This document shows positions 28,376 to 36,377 of a stretch of 64,000 nucleotides of DNA, piece after piece. The stretch is from NCBI GenBank assembly GCA_017522915.1, contig JAFWXX010000029.1:1-64000 (forward strand), read 5' to 3'. Below the pieces are notes generated by a model, which was given only the letters and a program-made list of their open reading frames with translations, ran no database searches and was not told where the DNA came from. Source of the DNA: Bacteroidaceae bacterium (GTDB taxonomy: Bacteria > Bacteroidota > Bacteroidia > Bacteroidales > Bacteroidaceae). Position numbers and translations under genes: made by a program. How positions within the stretch are numbered: position 1 is the first letter of the stretch; each line of letters begins with the position of its first letter.

Positions 28376-28801
28376 TTACTCTTCAATCTCGATGGCTTCG
28401 TTCTCCTTTACCTCCTTTGGCATAATCTCGCCCTTAAGGTAGAGTTTTGTCATCTCATTTACAGCGTTGCTGTGTATCGTGATGCTTGTCCTGAATCTGC
28501 GTGGAGACTTGTTCTCGGCATTGTATGTTACAAAGATAGTGTCTGTTGCCCCAGGCTTGATAGCATGGGTAGGGTACTTGCGGCCTGTACAGCTGCACGA
28601 TGTAATTATCTGGTGGATGTACAGATCGGCATTGCCGGTATTGGTGAATGTGAAGTAACACTCCTTTATCGGTGAATCGTTTGTTATCTGTCCGAGATCG
28701 ATAGTTGTCTTGTCGAATCTCATATCGGCTTTTTTCTTGCCGTCCGCCTGAATGCCAATGGCGAACGTAACCGCCAAAAGCAATAATAATGTCTTTTTCA
28801 T
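28376..28801 (-). CDS. DUF1573 exported protein
   Basis: This 141-residue protein has a signal peptide (about 1-19) and one DUF1573 domain, an immunoglobulin-like fold frequent in Bacteroidota. The core FTFTNTGNADLYIHQIITSCSCTGRKYPTHAIKPG includes the conserved SCSCT. The acidic end (EVKENEAIEIEE) is unstructured. It is probably periplasmic. It follows the RelA-type gene by 73 bases, with a TAACTTTG box in between that could give it its own promoter. Confidence 0.85.
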   Translation of the reverse strand: MKKTLLLLLAVTFAIGIQADGKKKADMRFDKTTIDLGQITNDSPIKECYFTFTNTGNADLYIHQIITSCSCTGRKYPTHAIKPGATDTIFVTYNAENKSPRRFRTSITIHSNAVNEMTKLYLKGEIMPKEVKENEAIEIEE

Positions 28802-28874
28802 AACTGTATGTTTTTCCTTAATACATCTGCAAAGTTACTCTTTTTTGCAGTATATAGTCTAAAATATACCTTTT

Positions 28875-31091
28875 TTAACCTCTCTTTACCTGTTTTACAC
28901 CTTTTACTCCTTCTATTTTGGCAATGAGCTTGTTGAGTTTCATGTTGCCGTTTATCAGCAGAGAAAGCGTGCCGGAGAATAGCGTGTCGTGCGATTCTAT
29001 GTTTATGCCTCGCATTGTAACATCCTTCTCCTGAGAGATTAGCGATGTGAGGTTGTTCACAACGCCAATGTCGTCGTGTCCTACAATACGCAACGTCACC
29101 GGGAAAAGGGTGCTGTTGTTGTCCATGTCGCTCCAGCGTGCCTCAATTACACGGTAGGGATAGCGTTCAATGAGCTGTCTTGCGTTGGTGCAGTCCTTGC
29201 GGTGTATCGATATGCCTCCGTTTATGGTTACGAAACCGAATATCTCGTCACCGAAGATAGGGGAGCAACAACGCGCCAGCTTGTAATCGACACCTTTGAG
29301 GTTGCGTTCAATGACGAGCACGTCGGACGAGCCTTTTGAATCCTTGTCGCTGATGAATGTGAAGCCGTCGGCACTGCGCGGCTGTTCTCCGTTTTCGCTT
29401 TCTGGGTTGAGCAGGGCCTGGTATCTCTTTAGTATATCGGCCATGTCAATGGTGCCGTCCGCAACATTCTGGTAGAAGTCGGTAAGCCTCTTGAAGCCCA
29501 TCTTGCGTATAAGGTGGTCCATGATGGACTCGTCAAAATCTATCTTGTGGTTCTTCAGCTTGCGTACTACAGCCTCACGTCCCATGTCGGCCTGGCGGGC
29601 AATGATTTCTTTCATTGCCTGGCGAATCTTGCTCCTTGCTCTTCCGGTCTGTGCGATGTTGAGCCATGCCTGTTTTGGAGTCTGGCTGTTCGATGTAATG
29701 ATCTCTACCTGGTCACCATTGTTCAAGGCATGCCTTATAGGCACATTGCGCCCGTTTACAAGCGCGCCGGTACACTTGCATCCAAGCCCGGTGTGTATGC
29801 TGAAGGCGAAGTCGAGCACCGTAGCTCCTTTCGGGAGCCTGTAGAGGTCGCCACGAGGAGTGAAAATGAAAATCTCATCCTTGTACAGCTCCATCTTGAA
29901 CTTGCTGTCGGTAAGGTTCTCCTCGCTCATGTTCTCCAGTGTATCGCGTATCGAAGCCAACAGATTGTCAAGCCCCTTTTCGCTCTGTATGCCTTTGTAT
30001 CGCCAGTGCGCCGCCAGTCCATGCTCGGCAACGGCATCCATGCGCTCTGTACGTATCTGTACCTCGACCCAGCGTCCTTCGGGGCCCATTACTGTTGTGT
30101 GCAGCGATTCATAACCGTTGCTCTTTGGTACCGAAAGCCAGTCGCGCAGACGGTGCGGGTTGGGGGTGTACATGTCGGCAACAATGGAATATACCTGCCA
30201 GCATTCGCTCTTCTCGTTCTTTGGCTCGCTGTCGATGATTATTCTAATGGCAAATAGGTCGTATATCTGCTCGAACGGCCTATGCTGTTTCTTCATCTTC
30301 TGCCATATGGAGTTGATTGACTTTGTGCGTCCTTTTATGCGATACTTTATGTGAGGCATCATCTTAAGCTGCCTCTCTATCGGCTTTATGAATGATGCCA
30401 TGTAGTCCTCGCGCGATGCGGCTGTCTCCTCAAGCTTGCGGCTCAATTCGGCATATACCTCGCTTTCGGTATATCGCATGGCAAGGTCCTCCATCTCCGA
30501 CTTCAGCTTGTAGAAACCAAGCTTGTGTGCGAGCGGAATGTACAGCTTCGAAGCTTCGCGGGCAACCATGATGCGTGCATCTGTGTCTTCGTGGCTGAAC
30601 AGCGCGCGGAGCAGTACCAGACGGCTTGCAATCATAATGAGTATGACTCGCATGTCGTTGGTGAAGGAGAGCAGCAGATTCCTGAAATTCTCGGTCTCTA
30701 TTGTAGGGCTCTTTGCATAAAGGGAATTTATCTGCGCAAGGTTAGTGAGTATCTTTGCTGCATTCTCCCCGAACTGCCCCCTTACCTCATCAATGCTTAC
30801 ACAGCCTGCCTGAACGCAACGGTTGAGCAGAATGCTTGTGACGATTTCGTGCTGGAATCCTATTTCCTGCCCAACAAGGGATGCGGTCTGCATGTCTGTC
30901 ACAACGGGATTGAATCCAAGCGTATCACGTACAATCCTGCCTTCGGATATGGCTGTTCCTATCTTGCCTCTGATGAACTCGTAGTCAGCATCAGGAATAC
31001 CGCCGTCTGTGTTCTCTATTAACTTCTTTTCAAGCTCCTGGACCTCTCTCCTCTCTTCGTCAGTAAAAATCAGAATCTCCTCCATTGTCAT
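28875..31091 (-). CDS. relA: RelA-type (p)ppGpp synthetase with degenerate hydrolase domain
   Basis: This 738-residue protein has the RelA/SpoT order: HD-like domain, synthetase, TGS (IFIFTPRGDLYRLPKGATVLDFAF near 400), helical region and ACT. The synthetase is intact (YRIKGRTKSINSIWQKM; DWLSVPKSNGYESLHT; VEVQIRTERMDAVAEHGLAAHW). The HD domain has lost its signature: the usual LLHD is LLNR, the first metal histidine is absent, and the later ADRLHN is ASRLVL. It should make but not break down ppGpp, so a SpoT/Rel hydrolase must lie elsewhere. The assignment as relA follows that loss. Confidence 0.93.
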   Translation of the reverse strand: MTMEEILIFTDEERREVQELEKKLIENTDGGIPDADYEFIRGKIGTAISEGRIVRDTLGFNPVVTDMQTASLVGQEIGFQHEIVTSILLNRCVQAGCVSIDEVRGQFGENAAKILTNLAQINSLYAKSPTIETENFRNLLLSFTNDMRVILIMIASRLVLLRALFSHEDTDARIMVAREASKLYIPLAHKLGFYKLKSEMEDLAMRYTESEVYAELSRKLEETAASREDYMASFIKPIERQLKMMPHIKYRIKGRTKSINSIWQKMKKQHRPFEQIYDLFAIRIIIDSEPKNEKSECWQVYSIVADMYTPNPHRLRDWLSVPKSNGYESLHTTVMGPEGRWVEVQIRTERMDAVAEHGLAAHWRYKGIQSEKGLDNLLASIRDTLENMSEENLTDSKFKMELYKDEIFIFTPRGDLYRLPKGATVLDFAFSIHTGLGCKCTGALVNGRNVPIRHALNNGDQVEIITSNSQTPKQAWLNIAQTGRARSKIRQAMKEIIARQADMGREAVVRKLKNHKIDFDESIMDHLIRKMGFKRLTDFYQNVADGTIDMADILKRYQALLNPESENGEQPRSADGFTFISDKDSKGSSDVLVIERNLKGVDYKLARCCSPIFGDEIFGFVTINGGISIHRKDCTNARQLIERYPYRVIEARWSDMDNNSTLFPVTLRIVGHDDIGVVNNLTSLISQEKDVTMRGINIESHDTLFSGTLSLLINGNMKLNKLIAKIEGVKGVKQVKRG

Positions 31092-31200
31092 CTATCTTGC
31101 TGTTATTCCGCGAAGTTAGCTTTTCTATTTTATTTCGGGAATAAATTCCATTATAAATTTACAAAAGAGTAGGGGATGATGCACCAATATTTTCTTCTGG

Positions 31201-31752
31201 CTATTTTCCCTTTCTTGCTGCTATGCTCTTATATAGGCATAACACTCCTTTTATAGATACGTACAGTATCCATGATATTGAAAAAAGGAAACAGACCATT
31301 ATTCCATAAATTCCGGCATTCTTGAAAAACACCCACCAGCCCGGGCCATCATTCCCTTCAAGGATATTTATGTCATACCATCCATAGTGTGTCGATTTCC
31401 AAATCTCCATATACAATACAAGGGATACGGCAGATACAGTGGATAACAGCAATAGCCAACGCCACCACGTCATTGTAAAACCTTGCTTACGCAATGCCCA
31501 CACTATCCAGGGAAAAAGCATGATACCCCAAATTGCAAGCGACTCTATCCGTTGTACTTTATTTACATTCTCCATTGAAAACGTAAAACTGTAATACTCC
31601 TTGAAATATCCGTCTGCACCTGCCAGTTCATGACAGTTATCCCTGCCTTCATATTCTCTGCCATCATTATATGCCGACAATGCAAAATGGGATGCAAGGA
31701 TAACAAAATACAGGGTAACGATTAAAATTCTTGAGAACTTATTGTTTATCAT
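31201..31752 (-). CDS. Small membrane protein of unknown function
   Basis: I do not recognise this protein of about 183 residues. Starting at 31752 it opens with a membrane segment (ILIVTLYFVILASHFALSAY), then a soluble stretch with EYEGRDNCHELAG, and three further membrane segments (LAIWGIMLFPWIVWAL; WWRWLLLLSTVSAVSLVLYM; AGIYGIMVCFLFSISWILYV). The frame can be extended to 31797, but that part overlaps the end of the broken small gene upstream. It is the first gene of the AT-rich minus-strand region. Confidence 0.6.
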   Translation of the reverse strand: MINNKFSRILIVTLYFVILASHFALSAYNDGREYEGRDNCHELAGADGYFKEYYSFTFSMENVNKVQRIESLAIWGIMLFPWIVWALRKQGFTMTWWRWLLLLSTVSAVSLVLYMEIWKSTHYGWYDINILEGNDGPGWWVFFKNAGIYGIMVCFLFSISWILYVSIKGVLCLYKSIAARKGK

Positions 31753-31774
31753 AATAACAGTAATGGTTCTATGG

Positions 31775-31938
31775 TTATAACCCATTTCTCTTTTCAACTC
31801 TTTTCTTCTCTCTCAGTTCGTCAAGGTATGCCTTTACATCTTCTATCGGACGGAACGGCTCTACTATCTCAAGATCGGTGTTGATGACTGCATATACCTC
31901 TTCTTCATCATATGTTTATGGTCAAAAGGTATTGTCAT
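31775..31938 (-). pseudogene. Frameshifted small gene
   Basis: A start at 31938 opens MTIPFDHKHM. After about ten residues the better reading continues in another frame as DEEEVYAVINTDLEIVEPFR, then a lysine- and glutamate-rich helix ending EKRNGL. The total of 164 bases is not a multiple of three, so the gene needs one frameshift near 31908. Its strong amphipathic coding look suggests a recently broken gene of about 54 residues or a sequencing error. No family is recognised. Confidence 0.4.
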
Positions 31939-31961
31939 TTTATTTGTATGGATTCTATCGC

Positions 31962-33368
31962 TCACTTCTCTTTTGCAGGCAGTTCATTTGAGATTGTTGC
32001 CGGTTGCTCTTCGCTATAATGGCTGTAGTACATAGGAAGAACCAGATATTTTTCTCCCTTGTCCGATTTCAGGCAATAGATATTATTACCGCAAGGAACT
32101 ATGTCGTTGAACCACTCCTCGCTGACAAGTTCGTGGCGTTCTATGTCATATATGCGATGTTTTCCCTCTTTGGTAACCATGCAATATGGCTTTGAAGGCA
32201 GCATAATCTCGATATACTGATACTCTGCCGGGAGAATCATCTGATATCTGTCTCTCAAACCGTATCCGTTCTCGCCTTTTACAGCCAACAATCCGTTCTT
32301 TGCCCATGAGTAACTGTCGAAATGCCCGACACGCCTTGCTTCCAGTACCGAGAACGGATTATATCCGATAGCCATTACGGGGATGAGCAATGCAATCATT
32401 GCATAAAGCCCGGCACCAGCCATCCTTTTGCCGGTAGTGTCGGCGAAACGGACCGTGGGAATCATTATCAATGCAAATGAGAATATCAGCAATGCAATGC
32501 GTATCATTCCTGTTGTATATTGTGCAAACCAGAATATTACAGACGCAACAATAATCATTACATACTCATTGGCAACAGCCTTTCTATGCATATACCAGTT
32601 CACAAGGAAATAGAAAGCTGCAGGAAACATGCATGTACAAATTACCGTTTTCTCTTCCAGGCCCAATGAACACACATAGCATACTGCGAACATCGCAAAA
32701 ACCAGCAATACGGCAATCTCGTGACGTCTTAATAAAGAGTTGTATCTCCCACGGTAGAATATTGCCGGAGCAAGCAGTGTCATTACTGCAAACGAAAGCA
32801 CTCCCGTACCAATGCTGCTTATTTTCATTACTATTGCAGCACATAGTATTGCTGCAAGAATATATGCGTGCAACCCGATGCTTTTCCATATTCCAATGCG
32901 GCTGGGGCGGAGCTGTTTCTTGTATATCCTGTACACATATACGGCCAATGGAATACCTATAAGCCAGATACAACCTATTATAATGAATATGAGTGAGTTG
33001 TTGTATAATTCCCATAAGAGGTTCTGGAAGTCGCATGCCTCAATAAACCGTACATCGAACAGTGCAGATGTTTTCATGAGTAGAGTGACCCATGGCATTG
33101 TAAACAAAGAGAATGCAATCTCCCTGTAACTGTGTGTGGCAGAAACAGCGAATATTGTCATCAGGCCCAACAAGACAATCGGTACCGATGCCAGATTGCT
33201 CTTGCGGTACAAAATAAAGCCAAGCCATATCCTGAGCAACGGAAATGACAGTATGAAAAGGCTCGGTACTCCGCTCTGTACATTGTCGTGTAGAATGAGG
33301 AAGAACATGATAGTACAGATAATGATATCTGCAACAAGCATGTATTTGGAAAGGTGAGGCTTATTCAT
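31962..33368 (-). CDS. Polytopic membrane protein with WG-repeat-like C-terminal domain
   Basis: This 468-residue protein has about ten to eleven hydrophobic segments over residues 8-350, then a soluble end (about 355-468). The soluble part reads like degenerate WG/KWG beta-repeats: GENGYGLRDRYQMILPAEYQ and HRIYDIERHELVSEEWFND, each a strand pair of about 30-40 residues. Such repeats usually bind proteins or sense surfaces. It may be a membrane sensor. It lies in the accessory region and has no recognisable operon partner beyond its minus-strand neighbours. Confidence 0.6.
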   Translation of the reverse strand: MNKPHLSKYMLVADIIICTIMFFLILHDNVQSGVPSLFILSFPLLRIWLGFILYRKSNLASVPIVLLGLMTIFAVSATHSYREIAFSLFTMPWVTLLMKTSALFDVRFIEACDFQNLLWELYNNSLIFIIIGCIWLIGIPLAVYVYRIYKKQLRPSRIGIWKSIGLHAYILAAILCAAIVMKISSIGTGVLSFAVMTLLAPAIFYRGRYNSLLRRHEIAVLLVFAMFAVCYVCSLGLEEKTVICTCMFPAAFYFLVNWYMHRKAVANEYVMIIVASVIFWFAQYTTGMIRIALLIFSFALIMIPTVRFADTTGKRMAGAGLYAMIALLIPVMAIGYNPFSVLEARRVGHFDSYSWAKNGLLAVKGENGYGLRDRYQMILPAEYQYIEIMLPSKPYCMVTKEGKHRIYDIERHELVSEEWFNDIVPCGNNIYCLKSDKGEKYLVLPMYYSHYSEEQPATISNELPAKEK

Positions 33369-33391
33369 AGTTTCAATCTTCTATCAGTTTC

Positions 33392-33697
33392 TTATTCGTA
33401 GTACCATTCATAGCAAAGAATATCAACAACTTCAAATTCTTTTTCTCCATCTAACCATGATTTTAATTCAGGTTTTAACTTGGAGATATACCCGTCTTTT
33501 ATCCAGGTTCTCAAATCTTCCTTGCTTATCTCTCGCAAGAAGTCCATATATCCCACAGTTAATTCGACCTGCGGAATATTATATCGCTTTGCAAAAGCCT
33601 CTACTGCAGGTAGTGAGACTATCGGTAGTTCCATACGATAACGAGGAGTGCTGTCGCCTCGTCTTTCAAACATTCTGATTTGCGTTCCCATTGCCAT
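33392..33697 (-). CDS. Hypothetical protein, 101 residues
   Basis: I do not recognise this soluble protein. It starts MAMGTQIRMFERRGDSTPRY, has a central helix (PAVEAFAKRYNIPQVELTVGY) and an acidic end with DILCYEWYYE. It lies 23 bases upstream of the WG-repeat-like membrane protein and could be co-transcribed with it. It has normal coding character, and no signal peptide. Confidence 0.55.
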   Translation of the reverse strand: MAMGTQIRMFERRGDSTPRYRMELPIVSLPAVEAFAKRYNIPQVELTVGYMDFLREISKEDLRTWIKDGYISKLKPELKSWLDGEKEFEVVDILCYEWYYE

Positions 33698-33759
33698 AAC
33701 TATACAAATTTATATAATTGTTTATAATGTCTGAATTAACTCTTGATGAAATGATATAA

Positions 33760-34194
33760 TTACTCTTCTATCATTTCATATTCGACCCCGAACCATTCAT
33801 CGAGAGTCTCCTTGACTTTTGCATTGATTTCGGGTGTAATCTTCTCTTTTATTTTCTTGTAAACATAGAGCATCGCTACACCGTCATCCAGAACTCCAAG
33901 AAACTTATATACAGAACTCGGAACAAAGTCAATAGGTATAATAACATACACGATAGCCGCATATACAAGAACGCGATCGAGTGTAGATGTCTTCTCATCC
34001 TCCATTACATAATAGAATTGCAGCATCGGGCGTGTTGCAGTACGCCCGGCCTTCAATGCCCACGGACGCAACTTGTCCATCAAAGCGTTTATCTTGCTAT
34101 TCCAATCAATATTCTTTACGCGCTCCAAAAGTGGCTTAATATCCTTACCCATTATCAGGTAAGCAAGAATCAAAAGTGAAATTGTAATCAACAT
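33760..34194 (-). CDS. YkvA/DUF1232 family membrane protein
   Basis: This 144-residue protein has an N-terminal membrane segment (MLITISLLILAYLIMG) and a DUF1232 core: YAAIVYVIIPIDFVPSSVYKFLGVLDDGVAMLYVYKKI (about 80-117), matching the family's PIDLIPDFIPVLGYLDD pattern. The family is small and membrane-bound with no assigned biochemistry. A helical charged tail ends WFGVEYEMIEE. Confidence 0.8.
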   Translation of the reverse strand: MLITISLLILAYLIMGKDIKPLLERVKNIDWNSKINALMDKLRPWALKAGRTATRPMLQFYYVMEDEKTSTLDRVLVYAAIVYVIIPIDFVPSSVYKFLGVLDDGVAMLYVYKKIKEKITPEINAKVKETLDEWFGVEYEMIEE

Positions 34195-34298
34195 ATCGCT
34201 TGAATTTTATTGTTCGTCTTATAGAATAGAGCATAGTTTTATGAATTTCTATCTCTATGACACTGTTTTTTCTTCATCTTCTTTCGGAAGTGTTGTAC

Positions 34299-34832
34299 TC
34301 ATTGTCGGTTTTGCTCCTGAGCTCTCGCAACAACCCAATTTATAAAACTTCTCAAACCGGGATTTTCGAGATTTCCATAATTGCTATGCGTAGTTTGGTC
34401 CATACTGCCCAGCACCAACGCACCATCAAAGGAGTATTCCAACGTATAATATTTCGCATTGTTATTGGTAGTGTTAATCAGCACTGCACCAAAAGCAGCC
34501 TCCGGAACCTGTCGAGGCTCTGGGAAGATGTAGAGAACCATCATGTATGTATCGTTTATCTTTATTCCATCGCAATGCAACTCATCCCATTCCAGGAAGA
34601 AATTCTCATCTACATGTTTCTTCATAAAGTCTTCCCACCCCTCTGTTGCCATAATGGCATTTGGAGATATTTTCCCTTCTGATACACCGGCAACGAGGTC
34701 GGGGATAAACCTATATTGCAAGAAATAACGGTACGAGTGTTTCTCATCGTCAGTTAACTCTCGCTGTGGTTTTACCTCTGCGACCGTCTCTTTTTGTCGC
34801 TTCCCGAATATTTTATTCCAAAATTTGCTCAT
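34299..34832 (-). CDS. Hypothetical soluble protein, 177 residues
   Basis: I do not recognise this protein. It begins with a basic amphipathic stretch (MSKFWNKIFGKRQKETV) that might touch the membrane, then an alpha/beta body with YFLQYRFIPDLVAGVSEG, GIKINDTYMMVLYIFPEP and AKYYTLEYSFDGALVLGSMD. The proline-containing strand pair near IFPEPRQVPEAAFGAVLI is conserved-looking. No signal peptide or membrane segments. Confidence 0.5.
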   Translation of the reverse strand: MSKFWNKIFGKRQKETVAEVKPQRELTDDEKHSYRYFLQYRFIPDLVAGVSEGKISPNAIMATEGWEDFMKKHVDENFFLEWDELHCDGIKINDTYMMVLYIFPEPRQVPEAAFGAVLINTTNNNAKYYTLEYSFDGALVLGSMDQTTHSNYGNLENPGLRSFINWVVARAQEQNRQ

Positions 34833-34877
34833 AGTTCGTTTGTTTGATAATATAGAGTAAAATGCTTCTTAAATCTA

Positions 34878-35138
34878 TCAATCGACATTAGGAAGGAGAT
34901 AGTCAAGAACTGATTTCCAATCAGGGAATCTCTCTGATCCAAATTGTATCCACTCGCCCTCGAACTCACTTGTTCCGTTCTTGCCTCGATCATCAATCAA
35001 TATATCACCTTTGCACAGATTCTTGCAATGAATGATCACCATTCGTTTGTGGAATACATCGTCTAAATAACGGGTTACCCACAACACCTTACCTCGCCAC
35101 ACTTTCCATCTTATGTATAGGTTTCTGAGTTTCATCAT
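34878..35138 (-). pseudogene. Truncated NT5C-like nucleotidase remnant
   Basis: The 86-residue frame matches only the second half of the nucleotidase at 19382-19828: VFHKRMVIIHCKN against VFHKRVILTHHKE, then GDILIDDRGKNGTSEFEGEW against GDYLIDDRGKNGASEFQGEW, then FGSERFPDW in both. The first part, with the DxDGV nucleophile motif, is missing and the N-terminus is unrelated basic sequence. It cannot be an active phosphatase. It is probably the remains of a duplicated or acquired copy. Confidence 0.75.
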
Positions 35139-35260
35139 AGTTTCATTAAGTTCAATTTCAGATAGTAAAGTTACTACAATTCTATCATTTATTCTTCATC
35201 TTTCACTGGCATCTCGTCAACAATCTTTGCCTATACGATTATCTGTTACCATAAATAGTC

Positions 35261-35614
35261 CTATTGTTTTCTTAATGCATCCGCAGCCCAACGAAGATAC
35301 ATTGCAGCTTTATCATCTGCCTGGGCTGCATATCGCAATTGTGTTTCATACTTATCCATCTCGTTCTCGGCATAACGAGAGTAGGTCTTCGCACGATGCA
35401 AGTCGCCACGCTTTGTATAATACGCTACCTCGCGTTGGTATCCTTCTGCCTTTTTGAGATAGTATGCAGCTTCGCGACGATAGCCATCAGCTTTCTTCTG
35501 ATAATATTCTGCTTCTCGCTGATAACTCTGAGCTTTCTTTATATAATAATCGCTTTGTGCGAGTACTATGTATACCGAAGTCATTAGTAGCATTAATAGT
35601 AGTATTCTTTTCAT
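35261..35614 (-). CDS. Exported helical protein with 14-residue repeats
   Basis: This 117-residue protein has a signal peptide (about 1-20, ending VLAQ). Four tandem 14-residue units follow at 23-36, 37-50, 51-64 and 65-78, with the consensus YYxKKAxxYQREAx. Each unit is two heptads, so the protein should form a long amphipathic helix or coiled coil with a tyrosine stripe and strong positive charge. The end is another helix (AAMYLRWAADALRKQ). It is probably periplasmic. Function is unknown. Confidence 0.65.
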   Translation of the reverse strand: MKRILLLMLLMTSVYIVLAQSDYYIKKAQSYQREAEYYQKKADGYRREAAYYLKKAEGYQREVAYYTKRGDLHRAKTYSRYAENEMDKYETQLRYAAQADDKAAMYLRWAADALRKQ

Positions 35615-35699
35615 AGACTTTCATTTTACATTATGAGTAAAAAAAAGCAGAATCTATCATTAAGATTCTACTTTTAATTATCAATCTGTCTATTTAATA

Positions 35700-36377
35700 C
35701 TATTCACTGCCAGATAATTTGGGATCAAAAATCAATTCACAGGAGAGACAGTATGTCCCACTTTCAATTTTCATTTGCGAACAAGGAATTTTTAAGTTCT
35801 TTGTAATTTGAATCAATCTTTTTTTGTCTTCTGGAGTAATATTACATCCCAAATAAATATGCGTAATAGCATTGGTTGTCTTTACACATCCTTTGACTAT
35901 ATCAGAAGAGTGTAGTAGAAGCCGAACTTCGTTTTCGTGTTCGTACTGCTTATTCTTAGTCCTTAACACTTCTGCGAGCAGCCCTTCAACATTATCTTCA
36001 ATTCGGATTGTTTCAGGTGCTGATTCTGTATACTTGACCCTCATCCAAACATTCTCTTGAATATTATTTACAATATCATATGGCTTATATCCATCTAAGA
36101 TCTGTGAGCTATATTCAATACAGAATCCTTTATGCCCATCTGCATAATAATCCCACATAAGACGATTATCTCTTACTGATAGTTCATCTCCCTCAAATAA
36201 GCAATATACATAACGTCTTTTTATTTTTTGTTGTAGGTCATCGAACAATCGCTCATCTTGAGTAAATTTGCCGTCGAATGCATCGCTCAACTGTGCCATA
36301 GAGGGAAAGAAAATCTCTTGTTTCTCTAGTGTGGAGATATTTAAATCATCACATTCCCGAAATTTGTAGTAACTCAT
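35700..36377 (-). CDS. DUF2971 family protein
   Basis: This 225-residue protein fits DUF2971: an N-terminal YYKF start, then LFEGDELSVRDNRLMWDYYADGHKGFCIEY (the WxxYAxxHKGxCIEF signature) and YEHENEVRLLL (the ExExR signature). DUF2971 proteins occur often in defence and mobile regions but have no proven activity. Its start overlaps the stop of the M48-type gene by 4 bases (ATGA), so it is the last gene of the long island operon. Confidence 0.8.
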   Translation of the reverse strand: MSYYKFRECDDLNISTLEKQEIFFPSMAQLSDAFDGKFTQDERLFDDLQQKIKRRYVYCLFEGDELSVRDNRLMWDYYADGHKGFCIEYSSQILDGYKPYDIVNNIQENVWMRVKYTESAPETIRIEDNVEGLLAEVLRTKNKQYEHENEVRLLLHSSDIVKGCVKTTNAITHIYLGCNITPEDKKRLIQITKNLKIPCSQMKIESGTYCLSCELIFDPKLSGSE

